A DNA stretch of 58,891 nucleotides from an uncultured Bacteroidales bacterium (GCA_903959905.1 CAJBYO010000045.1:1-58891), one strand, 5' to 3'; counted from the stretch's first letter, positions 1 through 7,508 are shown. Made by a program: numbers and translations. The notes: a model not told the origin generated them from the letters alone.

Positions 1-1
1 T

Positions 2-685
2 GAAGCCCTGGAGCAGCACAACAACCGGTTGCTGCAGAACAGGCCATTCAGCCGCAGGCAGCTGTTTGAAGAAACCGAGCGTCAAACGCTTCGTCCATTG
101 GCCGATCACAGGTATGAACTCAAACACCGGATGATCGTTACGGTGATGAAGAACAATTACGTCAACCTCACTGAAGACAAACATTATTACAGCGTTCCGT
201 ATCATTTTATCGGCAAGAAGGTAACGCTGTTGTATAGCCAGAGCGTCGTTGAAGTGTATCACCGCTATGAACGCATTGCCATACACAACAGGAGCAGGCA
301 ACCGTATATGTATACGACGGTCAATGAACACCTGGCTTCAAAGCACCGGTACATGAGCGACTGGAACCCAAACACGTTTATTGAACGTGCCGAAGAGGTC
401 GGGCCAGAAACAAAGCAGTACATTATTGAACTGCTAAATACCCGCCAGCACCCGGAACAGACCTACCGTTCGTGCCAGGGTGTGTTGAGCTTTGCTGCAC
501 GTGTTGGTAAGGAGCGGCTTAACAACGCCTGTCGGCGTGCCCTCCAATATGGAGATTACGGATACCAGACCATCAAGGCAATCCTTGAACGGGGACTTGA
601 CGGGAACACCGACGAGGCGGAACCCGGCAGTGATCAGCCACTACCACCGCATGACAATATCCGTGGTAAAAACTACTACCGATAA
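2..685 (+). CDS. istA: IS21-family transposase IstA, C-terminal part (truncated by window edge)
   Basis: The reading frame is open from base 2, so this is the C-terminal 227 or so residues of a protein that starts upstream; the TTG at 29 is an internal Leu, not a start. The visible part is the region after the DDE catalytic core: the beta-barrel-like C-terminal domain (YYSVPYHFIGKKVTLLYS, about residues 60-80 of the visible piece) and a helical tail. The catalytic DDE residues are off-window. IstA acts with IstB in cut-and-paste transposition. istB follows 70 bp downstream, the usual istAB order. Confidence 0.85.
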   Translation, partial: EALEQHNNRLLQNRPFSRRQLFEETERQTLRPLADHRYELKHRMIVTVMKNNYVNLTEDKHYYSVPYHFIGKKVTLLYSQSVVEVYHRYERIAIHNRSRQPYMYTTVNEHLASKHRYMSDWNPNTFIERAEEVGPETKQYIIELLNTRQHPEQTYRSCQGVLSFAARVGKERLNNACRRALQYGDYGYQTIKAILERGLDGNTDEAEPGSDQPLPPHDNIRGKNYYR

Positions 686-755
686 ATCTTCCCGGGACTG
701 GGGCCCGATACCGGGCCCCGGCCCTGGTTATTGTTTAATTTAAAACCTGAAAAAA

Positions 756-1538
756 ATGAATGAACAAACGCTACAAAAAATGAGACAGATGAAATTCTAT
801 GGCATGGTCAGGGCATTCCGCGCAAGCATGGAAAATGGCAACATGGACAAAGTAACCAACGATGAGATGGTATCCATACTGATTGACTCGGAGTGGGATG
901 ACCGTAATAATCGCCGCATTGAAAGGCAGATGCGCAACGCCCGGTTCCGGTACAAGGCCAATGTTGAACAGTTGCACTTTGACATAGATCGTAATCTTGA
1001 TAAAAATCAGTTGATGCGTCTTGCTGAATGTGCCTTCATTCCACGTAAGGAGAACCTGCTTATCACTGGAAGCACAGGGATAGGCAAGAGTTATATTGCC
1101 TCTGCTATCGGGAACCAGGCCTGCACACTGGGTTACAAGGTTCTCTATGCTAACACAACCAAACTGTTTTCCAGGTTGAAGATGGCAAAGGCTGACGGAT
1201 CCTATATCCGTGAAATCGCTAAAATAGAACGGCAGGATCTTCTGATCCTGGATGACTTCGGTCTTCAGCCAATGGATGGATCTGGCCGATCAGTACTTAT
1301 GGAAATCATTGAGGATCGGCACGGTAACAGATCAACCATCATCACATCGCAGTTGCCGGTGGCACAGTGGTACGAGGTAATCGGCGAACAAACAGTGGCA
1401 GATGCTATCCTTGACCGGATTGTTCATGATGCTCACCGGATAGAATTGCTCGGAGAATCTCTGCGCAAATCGTTTAAAAATAAAATCACGGAAGAAGTTG
1501 AAACGAAAGAAAAGAATCTAATTTTGTATAACGCCTAA
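756..1538 (+). CDS. istB: IS21-family helper ATPase IstB
   Basis: A 260-residue AAA+ ATPase of DnaC/IstB type that assists IstA in target capture and strand transfer. Walker A is GSTGIGKS (about 105-112) and Walker B LLILDDFG (about 162-169), with a sensor-1-like ITSQLP at about 200. The length is normal for IstB (about 250). The N-terminal helical region (about 1-90) is the usual IstB N-domain. The ATG at 756 follows an A-rich stretch. No frameshift is visible, so the element could still be active if the off-window half of istA is intact. Confidence 0.95.
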   Translation: MNEQTLQKMRQMKFYGMVRAFRASMENGNMDKVTNDEMVSILIDSEWDDRNNRRIERQMRNARFRYKANVEQLHFDIDRNLDKNQLMRLAECAFIPRKENLLITGSTGIGKSYIASAIGNQACTLGYKVLYANTTKLFSRLKMAKADGSYIREIAKIERQDLLILDDFGLQPMDGSGRSVLMEIIEDRHGNRSTIITSQLPVAQWYEVIGEQTVADAILDRIVHDAHRIELLGESLRKSFKNKITEEVETKEKNLILYNA

Positions 1539-1578
1539 AAAACCAGGAAAATGATCGTTCTTAAGAGCAAAAAAGAGG

Positions 1579-1645
1579 GGTGGTCAAACGTATCGGCAGA
1601 AGTGCTGTAAACTGGACCGGCAGGGGGTGGTCAATTTGGTCGGCA
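1579..1645. repeat. IS21 right-end multiple terminal repeats
   Basis: Two directly repeated 20-mers sharing GGTGGTCAAnnnnnTCGGCA, at 1579-1598 and 1626-1645. They lie between the istB stop and the truncated host ORF and mark the right terminus of the insertion sequence. Confidence 0.75.
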
Positions 1646-2140
1646 TATCCAAGGGTGTTTATATCTGTTATCCGATTTGCCACTAATTGTAATTTCCCCC
1701 GCCGGTAATGGTTTGCCGTTATTAATCCAACTCCGTTTTTCCTCAACCCAATCTAAAATTGTAGTCTTACGTATCTCGGAAATTTCGGGAAAACTTGGTA
1801 AAATTTCTCTGATGAACAACAGAAAAGGTTTTTCGTCACCTTTCTTTTCAAAATATTTAAGTAGGTGGTATTCAAGAAAGGCTATTGTGTCTGAAATATT
1901 AGATTGGAGATTCTTTGCAATTTCTTCATGCAGTACCGCATACATTTCATCCATTAAATGCCAGTAATCAGCAAATTCCTTTTCTGTGTGTTCTCTAAAT
2001 TCAAATCGTATGTCAGGGACGTCAAACCTTTTTTCAATTTCAATGTCATAAATATTATAATTTTCCCCTATTTGCAAATCAAAGGAAATATGAAAATAAC
2101 CCGGGTACCAATTGTTATTTGGAATTTCTGCATTTATCAT
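1631..2140 (-). pseudogene. hypothetical protein with its 3' end overwritten by the IS21 end
   Basis: 169 codons; I do not recognise the family. It is acidic, rich in aromatic residues and has no signal peptide or membrane segment. The final codons (PWICRPN) are read from the IS21 terminus (about 1631-1650), so the original C-terminus has been lost or replaced. It starts 43 bp downstream of the integrase gene on the same strand and is probably cargo of the integrase-bearing element. Whether the truncated product still works is unknown. The interruption itself follows directly from where the IS repeats lie. Confidence 0.6.
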
Positions 2141-2183
2141 TTGCCTGTCCTTTTTAGTGTTTGAACAACTGAATTTTAACTGG

Positions 2184-3527
2184 TTATTGATTCACCACCT
2201 TTTTTCCTGGTCGTTTAACAACCTTCAAAGGTTTGATAAAATATTTGTGTTTCGCTAATTTTTCGGCGTTTTGTTCCTGGGTTACCTTAATGTATTTCAT
2301 AAACGCCCTTTCTGTCCGGTGTCCGGTAATTTTCATTATTGAAATGGTCGGAACGTCTGCCAGGTACATATTTGTTGAGAATGACCTACGGGCGGTATGA
2401 ACGGTTATTAGGTCGTATTTGTTCTTTGTGGTTTCAAAGTTTAACCCGCCTTTTGTCCTGGTGAGGGTTATAAGTTCATTAATTTTCACCTCCTCACCAA
2501 CTTTTTTAAGGTATTCATTGAATTTCTGGTTACTTATTACCCGGGGTAATTTCCCGTCATATTTGTTTAGTATTTCTTTTATTGTCCAATGCAAAGGAAT
2601 AATAACCGTTTCACCGGTTTTTATTGTTTTAATTTTCAGCTGAGTTCCGTTGTTTATGAATTTGTCCGTTGTAATCTGTGACAGGTCGGAAAATCTCAAC
2701 CCCGTGTAACAACCAATCATGAAAAGATCCCTTATCCTGTCTAATTTGGGATTGGATTTGAAATTATGTTTGTATAGTGTTTCAAGTTCCTTGTCATTCA
2801 GGTAAATCGTTTCGGCGGTTTCTTCAATTTTCCTGAATTTCCTGTGCCGGTGTCCCTGATTCGTTGTGTAACCTTTGTCATTGCAATAGTCCATGAATAC
2901 TTTAATTTCTTTGATATGTCCCCCAATGGTGTTTTTAGCAAAGTTCTTGTCGTATGTCAGGTAGTTTACGAAGTGTTCGTAAAAATCCATGTTAATACTG
3001 TCAAACGTTAACGGTTTATTTAACGTTTCATCATAGTTCTTTAAAACGTTCAACGTGGTTCCATAACTTAATTTTGTCCGGGGTGCCTTACTGGTTGTGT
3101 CAATGTATTCCTGTATTGCACCTAAAAACGTTTTGGGTTTCGGTTCATCAATGGGTTTGGGGCGTAATAAATTCACAAACTCAGTTTTAAGTTTGTCGGG
3201 GTGAATAGTTCCGTTGGCGGTTAGGTGATCCCTAACGGCGTTCATGATGTTTACTTTGTGTGTTTCAAGGCGTGTGTTGAGGTTTTTGCCTTCAGGGTTA
3301 TCCAGGGTTTCCCTTGCCTTTTTGATGTCTTTATTCCAATGTTTTGGGGCAATACGTTCACCTGTAGATACTACAATCTGAGTATTCTTATAATAAAAAA
3401 CCATTAAAACAGGTGTTTGCTGATTGGTGTCCGGTTTTTTCGTGTCCGTTTCTTTTGGTTCCTGGTTCTTAACCCCTGATTTCTTTGTTGTTGGGTTTTT
3501 TAGAACGAAAGTTACTGATCCTGCCAT
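2184..3527 (-). CDS. tyrosine recombinase / integrase (Bacteroidota type)
   Basis: 447 residues with the three-part layout of Bacteroidota mobile-element integrases: N-terminal arm-binding region (about 1-110), SAM-like core-binding domain (about 130-225) and catalytic domain (about 240-425). The catalytic residues are all present: Arg278 in TGLRFSD, a Lys near 300 in IKTGE, His377 and Arg380 in HTARR, His403 in TGHRT and nucleophile Tyr412 in MKYIK. It should integrate or excise an island by recombination between short att repeats. The gene reads away from a tRNA-end-like sequence at 3716-3734, and a -7 box lies at 3559-3566. The low-complexity Lys/Thr-rich stretch at about 12-40 is typical of these proteins. 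Confidence 0.93.
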   Translation of the reverse strand: MAGSVTFVLKNPTTKKSGVKNQEPKETDTKKPDTNQQTPVLMVFYYKNTQIVVSTGERIAPKHWNKDIKKARETLDNPEGKNLNTRLETHKVNIMNAVRDHLTANGTIHPDKLKTEFVNLLRPKPIDEPKPKTFLGAIQEYIDTTSKAPRTKLSYGTTLNVLKNYDETLNKPLTFDSINMDFYEHFVNYLTYDKNFAKNTIGGHIKEIKVFMDYCNDKGYTTNQGHRHRKFRKIEETAETIYLNDKELETLYKHNFKSNPKLDRIRDLFMIGCYTGLRFSDLSQITTDKFINNGTQLKIKTIKTGETVIIPLHWTIKEILNKYDGKLPRVISNQKFNEYLKKVGEEVKINELITLTRTKGGLNFETTKNKYDLITVHTARRSFSTNMYLADVPTISIMKITGHRTERAFMKYIKVTQEQNAEKLAKHKYFIKPLKVVKRPGKKVVNQ

Positions 3528-3558
3528 AATGGAAAGTGTTATTAGGTTTGAACAGGAA

Positions 3559-3566
3559 CAAAGATA
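3559..3566 (-). promoter_or_regulatory. putative integrase promoter -7 box
   Basis: The minus strand reads TATCTTTG, an exact match to the Bacteroidota -7 consensus TAnnTTTG, 32 bp upstream of the integrase ATG. No convincing -33 TTTG was seen. Confidence 0.5.
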
Positions 3567-3715
3567 ATAAAACTAATTGGGTTGAGGGTAGGGTTGAGGG
3601 TAAAAAGGCGTTTAATTAGGTTTTATTTTATCATTCTGGATTTGTTCATTTCTGAAAACACTATATTTAGTGGGTTTTATGGCATGATCGGAAATAATGA
3701 AAAGTGAAAGGTGTT

Positions 3716-3734
3716 AGTCCCGCCCGGGGTACAA
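3716..3734 (+). other. putative attachment site (tRNA 3'-end remnant)
   Basis: AGTCCCGCCCGGGGTACAA looks like the 3' side of a T-arm (AGT-CCCGC), an acceptor strand (CCGGGGT) and a discriminator A, the pattern of a Bacteroidota tRNA-Leu-type 3' end without encoded CCA. No matching 5' half of a tRNA precedes it, so it is not a gene. It lies about 190 bp upstream of the integrase start, as expected for an att repeat left by integration into a tRNA gene. The intact tRNA would lie beyond the left edge of the window. This reading is inference from shape and position only. Confidence 0.4.
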
Positions 3735-3806
3735 GTTAAAGTTACGATTGACGATTGATTCAAATTCCATTTGGGTTAATCGTTTTTTTTTTCGCTATTT
3801 CCCTAA
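3732..3806. repeat. degenerate 7-mer run plus two octamers at the 3' end of the MOSC-MogA gene
   Basis: 3732-3766 parses as five degenerate heptamers (CAAGTTA, AAGTTAC, GATTGAC, GATTGAT, TCAAATT). 3791-3806 holds two octamers, TTCGCTAT and TTCCCTAA, the second containing the stop codon (3803-3805) of the downstream minus-strand gene. The rest of the gap 3528-3802 holds only the integrase promoter and the att-like sequence. Confidence 0.35.
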
Positions 3807-4741
3807 TGACTATCCAACCCATGCAACATATAAATCATGTGGGTCAGCGACCTGGTGATCTCTCCCATGTATTCATTTACGGCTTTTACGCTCCCAGGGA
3901 GGGTAAACAGGAGCGACTTTCCCATCACCCCTGCGATGGATCGACTCAATAATGCAGCAGGTTTTTCTGTGCCATATTTCATGCGTATTGCCTCCATGAT
4001 GCCCGGAATCTCCTTGTCAAGCAATGGTTTTACAACATCCGGGGTAAAGTCGCGCGGCCCGATGCCGGTTCCGCCGGTGGTGATTACAAGGTCGAAGAGT
4101 TCTTCCTTGGCTTTGTGCAAAAGGTCTTCAAGTTTGTGGGGATCGTCGGGGATCAAATAATTGGAAAATGCAGATTGCAAGTTGCAGGATGCAAAGTGGG
4201 CGGAGAGCAGTTCGTTGATCCGCGGGCCTGATTTGTCTTCGTATTCGCCGGAGCTCGCACGGTCGCTCAGGGTAATGATCATCACACGGTATGTTTTCGG
4301 GTGGTACTCGAGGGCCATGCCAGCCTTCAGGATTCCGGGGCTCAACACCCGGCAGAAGATACCCTCTTTGGGCATGACACAATTCCCGACTTCTTTGAAA
4401 ATGGCGCAGCTTGTTCCATGACACTCCTTGCCGATTTGCGTGACTTCCAATTCTATATCACCAGCGGTAAAGCGGTCAAGAGGATGGGCGGTCCATAGTT
4501 CCATGCCAAAGGTGGTGAGGTTTTCGGCAAATTCTCCTGGTGTCACCTTTCTGCCCGCAGCGGTCTCAAATTTTTCAATGCTTTCTGTTCCCAGCAGACT
4601 AACCTGGCGGTTCCAGTGACCTGCATGTGCATCGCCTGAGACACCATTGTGCGTAAGCTCAATCTGCTCAACAGGGATTTTAATCGTCCCTTTTTCCACG
4701 GAGACGTTCACTGAGTTTATTTGAATTTCCGGCATAATCAA
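3803..4741 (-). CDS. MOSC domain / MogA-MoaB fusion protein, molybdenum cofactor
   Basis: 312 residues in two parts. Residues 1-145 are a MOSC domain (SGDAHAGHW, EFAENLTT, GKECHGTSC, GIFCRVLSPG), a family that handles molybdopterin-bound sulfur or cofactor; the Cys in GKECHG is the usual MOSC cysteine. Residues 150-312 are a MogA/MoaB-type molybdopterin adenylyltransferase (TLSDRASSGEYEDKSGP, TTGGTGIGPRDFTPD, FTLPGS), which activates molybdopterin with ATP before metal insertion by MoeA. It is the last gene of a minus-strand moeA-moaA-moaC-mog run. A four-unit heptamer tract (4169-4196) encodes ASCNLQSAF inside the MogA part, where family members have no such insert as far as I recall. The start may also be the ATG two codons in (4735). 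Confidence 0.88.
   Translation of the reverse strand: MIMPEIQINSVNVSVEKGTIKIPVEQIELTHNGVSGDAHAGHWNRQVSLLGTESIEKFETAAGRKVTPGEFAENLTTFGMELWTAHPLDRFTAGDIELEVTQIGKECHGTSCAIFKEVGNCVMPKEGIFCRVLSPGILKAGMALEYHPKTYRVMIITLSDRASSGEYEDKSGPRINELLSAHFASCNLQSAFSNYLIPDDPHKLEDLLHKAKEELFDLVITTGGTGIGPRDFTPDVVKPLLDKEIPGIMEAIRMKYGTEKPAALLSRSIAGVMGKSLLFTLPGSVKAVNEYMGEITRSLTHMIYMLHGLDSH
4169..4196. repeat. in-gene heptamer tract (TGCANNN, 4 units)
   Basis: Four units in perfect 7-bp phase: TGCAGAT, TGCAAGT, TGCAGGA, TGCAAAG. It lies in frame in the MogA half of the fusion gene, between the conserved N-terminal motif and the TTGGTGIG motif. The invariant TGCA core with a variable triplet parallels the invariant-core/variable-tail design of the other arrays. 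Confidence 0.6.
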
Positions 4742-4784
4742 TTTTCTAAAATTAGTTTGTTCCTTTGCTCACCATACACCCCTC

Positions 4785-4819
4785 ACTTTGCACTTTGTAC
4801 TTTGTAATTTGCACTTCTA
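4785..4819. repeat. heptamer array anchored on the moaC stop codon
   Basis: Five 7-mers in phase: ACTTTGC, ACTTTGT, ACTTTGT, AATTTGC, ACTTCTA. The last three bases of the final unit (CTA, 4817-4819) are the complement of the moaC TAG stop. Confidence 0.65.
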
Positions 4820-5287
4820 TCCAACGTCTTCCTTCCTTTTCTCCACCACCCTCACCTCCCCAATCACCATCCCTTTGTCAACCGCCTTGCACATATCGTA
4901 AACGGTGAGCAGTGCAACGGAAACTGCTGTAATGGCTTCCATCTCAATCCCGGTTTGGCCGATACACCTGGCAGTACTTTCAACAGTTACCCCATTGGAA
5001 TCAAGGGTTGCGGTAACATCAAGTTTTGTAATCTGCAGCGGATGGCACAATGGGATCAGGTCGCTGGTACGTTTGCCTCCCTGGATGCCGGCAATTTCGG
5101 CGATGGTAAGCACATCCCCTTTTTTTATTTTATTTTCCCTGATCAGGTCAATGGTGTCGCTGTTCAGCGTAATGTGACCCGATGCTGTTGCCGTGCGCAT
5201 CTGAAAAGGTTTTGCACCGACATCAACCATATTTGCCTTCCCGGTGCTATCCACATGGGAAAGAGATTGCTTTTTATTTTTCGCCAT
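4817..5287 (-). CDS. moaC: cyclic pyranopterin monophosphate synthase MoaC
   Basis: 156 residues, full length for MoaC. It converts the MoaA product 3',8-cyclo-7,8-dihydro-GTP to cyclic pyranopterin monophosphate, the first stable molybdopterin intermediate. Family landmarks are MVDVGAKPFQMRTATASG (about 20-37), AGIQGGKRTSDLIPLCHPL (about 65-83) and the active-site region TGIEMEAITAVSVALLTVYDMCKA (about 111-134). It follows moaA by 30 bp, and that gap is entirely an octamer array. The moaC start codon itself (5285-5287) lies in the array. It is cotranscribed with moeA and moaA, judging by spacing. Confidence 0.95.
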   Translation of the reverse strand: MAKNKKQSLSHVDSTGKANMVDVGAKPFQMRTATASGHITLNSDTIDLIRENKIKKGDVLTIAEIAGIQGGKRTSDLIPLCHPLQITKLDVTATLDSNGVTVESTARCIGQTGIEMEAITAVSVALLTVYDMCKAVDKGMVIGEVRVVEKRKEDVG

Positions 5288-5317
5288 TTCGCTATTTCGC
5301 TATTTCACTATTTGTTC
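5278..5317. repeat. octamer array between moaA stop and moaC start
   Basis: Five octamers in phase: TTTTCGCC, ATTTCGCT, ATTTCGCT, ATTTCACT, ATTTGTTC. It begins inside the first codons of moaC (its ATG is at 5285-5287) and ends exactly one base before the moaA stop codon (5318-5320). The same octamer words (TTCGCTAT/TTCGCTAC) recur after upxY at 31978-32009. Confidence 0.65.
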
Positions 5318-6118
5318 TCATCCTCCAATGTTATGAAACCCCCCGTTTAAATTCACACTTCCCCGCTCAGGCTTGTGCCCGATCGCTTTTTCAATGGCTT
5401 CCCTGATTCCCAGTTCCCTGGTGCTGTACTGAAGATCGTTGAAGAGGCATGGGCGGATCATCCCGTTGGCAGTAAGCCGGAGCCTGTTGCAGTTCGGACA
5501 ATCCCCGCCATGGCCGTTTTCAACGATGGTGAAACACCCGTCGGCGAGGCTCATCTCATGGATGAAACGGGCTTCAAGACCCTTGTTTTTACAATATTCC
5601 CTGACGGCCTGCGCATCCGGTTCATCAGAGGAACTGCGGACCACACAGTTGATCTTCACGGGTGTCAGTCCGGCCGTAAGTGCTGCTTCAATGCCCTGAA
5701 ATACTTTGTTTATATCGCCTCCCCGTGTGATGGTCCTGAATTTCTCAGGATCCACGGTGTCGAGGCTAATGTTGATACGGTGAAGGCCAGCTTTAGCGAG
5801 GCCGTTTGCAAAATCGGATAAAAGGATGCCATTGGTCGTGAGGCCGAAATCAGTAATGCCCGGAATCCTGGCGATCATTTCCACCAGGGATATAATTCCC
5901 TTTCTCACCAATGGTTCTCCCCCCGTGATCCTCACCTTGGTGATACCGGCCAGCACGCCTTCCCTGACTACCTCCGTAATCTCTTCAAAACTCAGAATCT
6001 CTGAATGGTCTAAAAGTTTCACACCTTCTTCCGGCATGCAATAGGTGCACCGGAGGTTGCAACGGTCGGTGACAGAGACACGCAGGTAGCTGATCCGGCG
6101 GTTAAATCGGTCGTACAT
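5318..6118 (-). CDS. moaA: GTP 3',8-cyclase MoaA, short form
   Basis: Radical SAM enzyme for the first step of molybdopterin synthesis. The SAM cluster motif is C20-x3-C24-x2-C27 (CNLRCTYC), with GGEPL at 66-70. The second cluster cysteines are C207, C210 and C224 (CPNCNRLRLTANGMIRPC). The conserved C-terminal double glycine (NIGG, 263-266), needed for activity in the family, is intact. At 266 residues it is clearly shorter than classical MoaA (about 320-340): the stretch between FIHEMS (186-190) and the second cluster has lost roughly 45-55 residues. Its start overlaps moeA by 17 bp, so the two are likely translationally coupled. Confidence 0.92.
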   Translation of the reverse strand: MYDRFNRRISYLRVSVTDRCNLRCTYCMPEEGVKLLDHSEILSFEEITEVVREGVLAGITKVRITGGEPLVRKGIISLVEMIARIPGITDFGLTTNGILLSDFANGLAKAGLHRINISLDTVDPEKFRTITRGGDINKVFQGIEAALTAGLTPVKINCVVRSSSDEPDAQAVREYCKNKGLEARFIHEMSLADGCFTIVENGHGGDCPNCNRLRLTANGMIRPCLFNDLQYSTRELGIREAIEKAIGHKPERGSVNLNGGFHNIGG

Positions 6119-7301
6119 GTACCTGTTCTCCTTTGTTTATGGTGGTAACGCCAATGGCCATGTCCATGATGCCATTCGCCACTGTGTAGGCATTGATGTG
6201 TGCAGAACCGTGATATTCAACCGGGAAAACAACCCCGTCGCGGATGGTTACCGGTATCATTGATTTGCGGGCAGATTTCTTTCTGGAATAATCCACTCCC
6301 ATCGGGAGGGTATAGTGTGCGGGCTCATTCGCCGAACCCATCAGCTGAAGAATAAACGGTTTCACCATGACCTCGAATAAAACAAAGGCGGAGACAGGGT
6401 TGCCGGGCAGTCCGAATACGAAGGTGTTATCTTTCCTTCCAAAAACGGTGGGCCGTCCAGGTTGAATGGCAACGCTTTTAAACAGGATTTCAACGCCGGA
6501 TTCCTTCAGGATTTCAGGTACAAAATCAAAGTCACCCATGGAAACACCGCCGGTTAGCAGAACGACGTCGTTGCTGCCGATGGCAAGGTCAATGATTTTC
6601 TTGAGAGGTTCCCCTTCGTCGGGCGCAATGCCGTAGTACCTAGGCCGCGCCGGGACAGACTGCACCTGCGCCAGCAATTGCCATGCATTTGAGTTCCTGA
6701 TCTGTGCGGAGCCTGGTATAATGTCAGTCTCAACCAGTTCATCCCCGGTGGAGATAATGCCCACAGAGGGGAGTTTTGCTACACGCGGAATGGAGGCGCC
6801 AACGGTGGCAAGCACTGCAATATGTGATGGGGTGATCTGCACACCTTTGCTCAGCACCTGTTCACCCTTTTTTATATCTTCTGCCCTGTAACAAATGTTG
6901 GAGGATTCAGTCACACGGGTCAGCTGCACCAGGTCGCTTCCTGTAGCAATGGTATCTTCTACCATCACCACACAGTCGGCTCCCCCGGGAACCATCGATC
7001 CGGTCATTATTTTGGAGCACTCACCCTGGTTCAGACTCACTACAGGCGTTGAGCCGGCCGGGATGGTTTCAACAACGCGCAATGAACCGCTGCCTGGTAT
7101 TCCTGCCATGACACCTGGCAGGTCAATCCTTCGGCAGGCATACCCGTCAACAGCAGATTTGTTGAACGGAGGCATGTCCATGTCGGAGAAGATGTCCTCT
7201 GCCAGGATTCTGTTCAGGGAACCTGTGAGGTCAACTCGTTCGGTACCAACCCGGAAAGGTTGGGAGAGGACAGTGGTTAGGGCGTCTTCGAATAGGACCA
7301 T
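6102..7301 (-). CDS. moeA: molybdopterin molybdenumtransferase MoeA
   Basis: 399 residues, normal length. It inserts molybdate (or tungstate) into adenylylated molybdopterin made by the MogA domain. Recognisable blocks are MPPFNKSAVDGYA (about 42-54), STGDELVE (about 188-195), GGVSMGDFDFV (about 252-262) and FGLPGNPVSAFVLFE (about 295-309), followed by the C-terminal MoeA domain IV. It lies between the ModE-like gene and moaA. The upstream gap to modE is filled by a 26-unit heptamer array, so cotranscription with modE would run through that repeat. Confidence 0.95.
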   Translation of the reverse strand: MVLFEDALTTVLSQPFRVGTERVDLTGSLNRILAEDIFSDMDMPPFNKSAVDGYACRRIDLPGVMAGIPGSGSLRVVETIPAGSTPVVSLNQGECSKIMTGSMVPGGADCVVMVEDTIATGSDLVQLTRVTESSNICYRAEDIKKGEQVLSKGVQITPSHIAVLATVGASIPRVAKLPSVGIISTGDELVETDIIPGSAQIRNSNAWQLLAQVQSVPARPRYYGIAPDEGEPLKKIIDLAIGSNDVVLLTGGVSMGDFDFVPEILKESGVEILFKSVAIQPGRPTVFGRKDNTFVFGLPGNPVSAFVLFEVMVKPFILQLMGSANEPAHYTLPMGVDYSRKKSARKSMIPVTIRDGVVFPVEYHGSAHINAYTVANGIMDMAIGVTTINKGEQVHVRPI

Positions 7302-7313
7302 TGTGAATTACTG

Positions 7314-7495
7314 GTTACAAGTTACAAGTGACGCGTGACAAGTGACGCGTGACGGGTGACAGGTGACGGGTGACGGGTGACAAGTGACGCGTGACGGGTG
7401 ACGGGTGACAAGTGACGCGTGACGGGTGACAGGTGACGGGTGACGGGTGACAAGTGACGCGTGACGCGTGACGGGTGACGAACTACGAATTACGG
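7314..7495. repeat. GTGACNN heptamer array, 26 units
   Basis: Exactly 182 bp, 26 units of 7 with no phase break. The core units are GTGAC followed by GC, GG, AG or AA. The edges decay into related words (GTTACAA twice at the left; GTGACGA, ACTACGA, ATTACGG at the right) but keep the 7-bp phase. The variable dinucleotides show higher-order order: the series GC-GG-AG-GG-GG-AA appears twice with GC-GG-GG-AA between. It sits between the ModE-like stop (13 bp away) and the moeA start. Confidence 0.9.
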
Positions 7496-7508
7496 GTTTT
7501 TTCAAGGA

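Larger units (their letters stand above)
1..1650 (+). mobile_element. IS21-family insertion sequence, 3' part
   Basis: The left end lies outside the window. What remains is the end of istA, all of istB and the right terminus. After istB two copies of a terminal motif are visible, GGTGGTCAAACGTATCGGCA (1579-1598) and GGTGGTCAATTTGGTCGGCA (1626-1645), 47 bp apart and in the same orientation. Such multiple terminal repeats are typical of IS21-family ends, where they bind the transposase. The outer edge is probably within a few bases of 1645-1652; I cannot fix it without the other end or the target duplication. Confidence 0.85.

Noticed and set aside
3700..3740. complete tRNA gene
   Set aside because: Only the 3' T-arm and acceptor part is present; no D-arm, anticodon or 5' acceptor strand can be folded.
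7314..7495. CRISPR array
   Set aside because: Units are 7 bp without unique spacers, and no cas genes are in the window.
7308..7505. ORF of SPVTRHA-type repeats on the minus strand
   Set aside because: It is only the translation of the heptamer array; there is no unique sequence or conserved start. Similar ORFs at 9699-9975, 13316-13661 and 51068-51401 are rejected for the same reason.
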